Below, in pieces: positions 62,366 through 64,000 of a DNA stretch of 64,000 nucleotides (its first letter is position 1; every line of letters begins with the position of its first letter). Position numbers and translations under genes: made by a program. The notes under the pieces were generated by a model, which was given only the letters and a program-made list of their open reading frames with translations, did not search any database and was not told where the DNA came from. Source of the stretch: JASHVB01 sp963762885 (lineage in GTDB: Bacteria > Pseudomonadota > Alphaproteobacteria > Acetobacterales > Acetobacteraceae); contig CAVXNH010000099.1 in the NCBI GenBank assembly GCA_963762885.1, forward strand, positions 1 to 64,000, written 5' to 3'.

Positions 62366-63553
62366 ATGCGTGATACCGGCGAGTTTCTGTTCACCTCCGA
62401 ATCGGTGTCAGAGGGACACCCGGACAAGGTCGCCGACCGGCTGAGCGATACCGTGCTGGATGCGTATCTTGCCGCCGACCCCTACTCTCGGGTGGCCTGC
62501 GAGACGCTGGTGACGACCAACCGGGTGGTGTTCGCCGGCGAAACGCGCGGGCCTGCCACCGTAACACCCGAAGTACCTGGCGCATCTCGCACGCATGGCG
62601 ATCCGCGACATCGGCTACGACCAGGCCGGCTTCAGTTGGGAGAAGGCGGACATCGCCTGCCATCTGCACTCGCAGTCCGCCGACATCGCCCAGGGCGTCG
62701 ATGCCGGCGGCAACAAGGATGAGGGCGCCGGCGACCAGGGCATGATGTTCGGCTATGCCTGCCGCGAGACCGACGCGCTGATGCCGGCGCCGATCCATTA
62801 TGCCCATGCCATCCTGCATCGCATCCGCGAACTGCGGCATATCCAGGACACTCGGTCGCCGGCCTGCTGCCCGACGCCAAGAGCCAGGTGACGCTGCGCT
62901 ACATCGACGGCAAGCCGGTGGGCGCGACCAGCGTCGTCGTCTCCACCCAGCACGTCGAGGACCTGGAGCAGCCGAGATCAAGCGCATGCTGTGGCCGATC
63001 GTCGAGAGCACGCTGCCCGGCGGCTGGATGTGCCCGGAGGCGGAGTTCCACGTCAATCCGACCGGCAAGTTCGTCACCGGCGGCCCGGACGGCGATTGCG
63101 GCCTGACCGGGCGCAAGATCATCGTCGATACCTATGGCGGCGCGGCCCCGCATGGCGGTGGCGCGTTCAGCGGCAAAGACCCGACCAAGGTGGACCGGTC
63201 CGCCGCCTACGCCTGCCGTTACCTCGCGAAGAACGTGGTCGCCGCGGGGCTGGCGGACCGCTGCACGATCCAGATCAGCTATGCCATCGGCATTTCCCGG
63301 CCGCTGTCGGTCTATGTCGACCTCCAGGGCACCGGCCAGGACGTCGATGCGACGCGGCTGGAGAAGGTGCTGCGCGAGGTGATGAACCTGACGCCGCGCG
63401 GCATCCGCGAGCATTTGCACCTGAACCGGCCGATCTATGTGCCCAGCTCGGCCTATGGCCATTTCGGCCGCACGCCGGACGAGGAGAAGGGCACCTTCAC
63501 GTGGGAAAAGACCGACCTGGTGCCGGAGCTGAAGGCGGCTTTCGCGGCGCTGA
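62366..63553 (+). CDS. metK: S-adenosylmethionine synthetase, at least three frameshifts
   Basis: MRDTGEFLFTSESVSEGHPD is the unmistakable MetK start. The protein continues in other frames as MAIRDIGYDQAGFSWEKADI with GAGDQGMMFGYACRETDALM, then TLRYIDGKPVGATSVVVSTQ, PTGKFVTGGPDGDCGLTGRK and GGAAPHGGGAFSGKDPTKVD, the ATP/Met-binding loops, ending near DLVPELKAAF. Disruptions: an extra G at about 62573, one near 62848 and a missing G near 62970. It makes SAM from Met and ATP and is normally essential, so these indels are probably sequence errors. The exact stop is unclear; trmB follows at once. Confidence 0.85.
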
Positions 63554-64000
63554 AGCCGCCGCCGGATCGGCTGTATGGCCGCGCCCGCGGCCATAAGCTG
63601 CGGCCTCGCCAGGAGATGCTGCTCGAGGTCACGCTGCCTCGCCTGCCGTTCCCGCTGGCGCAGGCGGCGATCCGTTCGCGGCGTTCCCGGCGCCGCGCGC
63701 GCTGTGGCTGGAGGTCGGGTTCGGCGGCGGCGAGCATGCGTTGGCGCAGATCGCGGCGCATCCGGACATCGGGCTGATCGCCTGCGAGCCGTTCGAGAAC
63801 GGCATCTGCTCGCTGCTGTCGCGGCTGGTCCCCGAAGGCGCCGAGGCGACCGCCCGCTGCCGCCCAACCTGCTCCTGTGGCCCGACGACGCGCGCATGCT
63901 GCTGCGGCGCGCTGCCGGATGCGTGCCTGGACCGGCTGTTCCTGCTGTTCCCCGATCCCTGGCCGAAGGCCCGCCATGCCAAGCGGCGGTTCGTGCATCC
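63520..64000 (+). CDS. trmB: tRNA (guanine-N7)-methyltransferase, 3' truncated by window end
   Basis: RLYGRARGHKLRPRQEMLLE and VTLPRL are the TrmB N-terminus. In the next frame ALWLEVGFGGGEHALAQIAA (SAM motif I), PDIGLIACEPFENGICSLLS and, near the edge, LDRLFLLFPDPWPKARHAKR (the FPDPWPK signature with catalytic Asp). Frameshifts occur near 63665 and 63860. A GTG at 63520 lies in frame upstream, inside the metK end; the true start may be nearer 63560. The enzyme makes m7G46 in tRNA. metK-trmB adjacency is a known arrangement in Acetobacteraceae. Confidence 0.78.

Noticed and set aside
1..64000. tRNA or rRNA genes
   Set aside because: No cloverleaf-like segments or rRNA core sequences were noticed by eye; a tRNAscan-SE run would be decisive.

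Overview
The window is GC-rich DNA whose gene content fits an alphaproteobacterium, most likely Acetobacteraceae or a relative. This is inferred from family resemblance (Coq7-type ubiquinone synthesis, DsbB, PmtA, metK next to trmB) and was not tested by search. The first ~7.9 kb looks foreign to the rest. It is a tandem array of 1.46 kb units, each encoding a PQQ/BamB-like beta-propeller lipoprotein of the kind common in Myxococcota. The array ends in the tail of a transposase, followed by an AT-richer secreted-protein gene. A truncated DUF2339 gene tail at 7878-8024 marks the point where chromosome-like sequence begins.

Layout: 8.1-15.3 kb holds housekeeping and transport genes (GST, dsbB-coq7, DUF1254 protein, amtB, MFS). 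15.5-20.1 kb holds a methyltransferase and a three-gene signalling locus: response regulator, GAF-HisKA_2 kinase, and an unusual REC-GAF-REC-winged-helix protein whose first half copies its two neighbours. 21.2-29.1 kb is catabolic: PPOX protein, SnoaL-like protein, class III CoA-transferase, FAD oxidoreductase, SDR, and a sugar-type ABC transporter without a local ATPase. 29.1-36.8 kb is accessory: a GxxExxY gene inside inverted repeats, two mazEF pairs around an amidase, a phd/vapC pair and a PIN toxin gene broken by a stop codon. 36.8-39.6 kb has an SDR, a peptidase C26 and a Bcr/CflA transporter. 39.9-44.0 kb is a lipid-flavoured group (disrupted psd, class III aminotransferase, Mpo1-like membrane protein, PmtA-like methyltransferase). 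44.5-53.6 kb carries scattered catabolic genes, a Rieske oxygenase, an SGNH hydrolase and dihydroorotase. 53.9-59.3 kb is a LysR gene divergent from a DUF2255-cupin-aldo/keto reductase-SDR stub-flavin monooxygenase-SDR stub series. An IS of about 1.7 kb lies at 59.86-61.57 kb, and the window ends in metK and trmB.

Two features run through the window. First, the intergenic DNA is crowded with small palindromic repeat families, some of which abut or supply gene ends and one of which carries a 19 bp core present in both orientations. Second, single-base indels break many frames: all full lipoprotein units, psd, the IS transposase, metK, an aminotransferase, an FAD oxidoreductase, a flavin monooxygenase and a Bcr/CflA transporter. 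Because metK is normally essential, at least some of these are probably sequencing or assembly errors, so pseudogene calls here should be read with care.
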